From CAZHCA01 sp964530825 (GTDB lineage: Bacteria > Bacteroidota > Bacteroidia > Chitinophagales > Saprospiraceae), in NCBI GenBank assembly GCA_964530825.1, contig CAZHCA010000041.1:1-13193 (forward strand): DNA of 13,193 bases, read 5' to 3'. Each line of letters begins with the position of its first letter. Positions within the stretch are counted from its first letter, which is position 1. A program made the position numbers and the translations under genes. Positions 13,055 through 13,193 of the stretch are shown here, in pieces. The notes beneath the pieces are model-generated. The model ran no database searches, was not told the DNA's origin, and saw only the letters and a program-made list of their open reading frames with translations.

Positions 13055-13099
13055 TTCACGCCGCGAATCGCCGCGATCCTTTGCGGGCGCCGCGTGAGG
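13055..13099 (-). repeat. GC-rich spacer repeat R3, inverted relative to R1
   Basis: On the - strand it reads tcacgcggcgcccgcaaagg and then atcgcggcgattcgcggcg, matching the opening and rhythm of R1. The remaining 94 nt to the window end hold no gene I can support; an open frame from ATG 13105 runs off the edge without recognisable character. Confidence 0.65.
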
Positions 13100-13193
13100 C
13101 CCTTATGTCCAAATATTCCGATACCAAACCAATATTGAGCACTGAGCGCATCAGGGTACCCGCATACACAAAAAGGAAAAAAACGCCCTGCTA

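Noticed and set aside
13105..13193. A possible gene start at ATG 13105 running off the right edge
   Set aside because: Only 29 codons are visible (MSKYSDTKPILSTERIRV and on), with no ribosome-binding site or family signature; it cannot be supported.
1..13193. CRISPR array, tRNA or rRNA genes, phage or integrase genes
   Set aside because: I saw no regularly spaced direct repeats, no tRNA-like cloverleaf and no rRNA or integrase signature on either strand.

Overview
The window reads as part of a surface-polysaccharide (exopolysaccharide, capsule or O-antigen) gene cluster from a member of the Bacteroidota. The Saprospiraceae or a related group is my best guess, but no rRNA or other taxonomic marker is present. 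The guess rests on gene style: all genes lie on the + strand, are tightly packed with 4-8 nt overlaps, mostly lack strong Shine-Dalgarno sequences and often start at TTG or GTG. The accessory genes (Rpn/COG5464 nuclease, GxxExxY protein, Bacteroidota-type PIN and BrnT toxin-antitoxin pairs) point the same way.

Layout. (1) 1-994 is decayed: the 3' end of a probable sulfotransferase gene with an in-frame stop, then a GT4-like glycosyltransferase that has lost its middle and its frame. (2) 1116-6336 is the intact core: a sulfotransferase, a GT4 glycosyltransferase, a multi-pass Wzy/O-antigen-ligase-like membrane protein and two more GT4 enzymes, the last four linked by overlapping stop and start codons. 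(3) 6336-8519 is a disrupted junction. A complete Rpn-type PD-(D/E)XK nuclease gene sits between two copies of the same 22-codon glycosyltransferase 5' end. The left copy is a stub; the right copy continues into a full-length enzyme but has ATA where its ATG should be. (4) 8520-11764 is a patchwork. It holds a PIN antitoxin with a frameshifted toxin, an internal carbamoyltransferase fragment, an intact sulfotransferase, a small chimera of an antitoxin N-terminus and a glycosyltransferase C-terminus, a BrnT-type toxin with a nonsense codon, and its intact antitoxin. (5) 11765-13193 holds a GxxExxY protein bracketed by inverted GC-rich spacer repeats, a WcaF-type acetyltransferase, and a repeat-rich non-coding end.

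How the genes fit together. The four GT4 enzymes would build a lipid-linked repeat unit at the inner face of the cytoplasmic membrane, the sulfotransferases and the acetyltransferase would decorate it, and the Wzy-like protein would polymerise or ligate it. No flippase, initiating sugar transferase or exporter is visible here, so the cluster must extend beyond the window.

The most unusual signals are: the Rpn gene between duplicated glycosyltransferase 5' ends, where one base substitution could explain both the lost start codon and the Rpn stop; two independent toxin-antitoxin pairs in which only the toxin is broken; a chimeric antitoxin/glycosyltransferase reading frame; and a family of GC-rich spacer repeats in both orientations that creates false N-terminal extensions on neighbouring genes. 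I do not see a clear new multi-gene defence or biosynthetic system. The region looks like a recombination hot spot in a polysaccharide locus.
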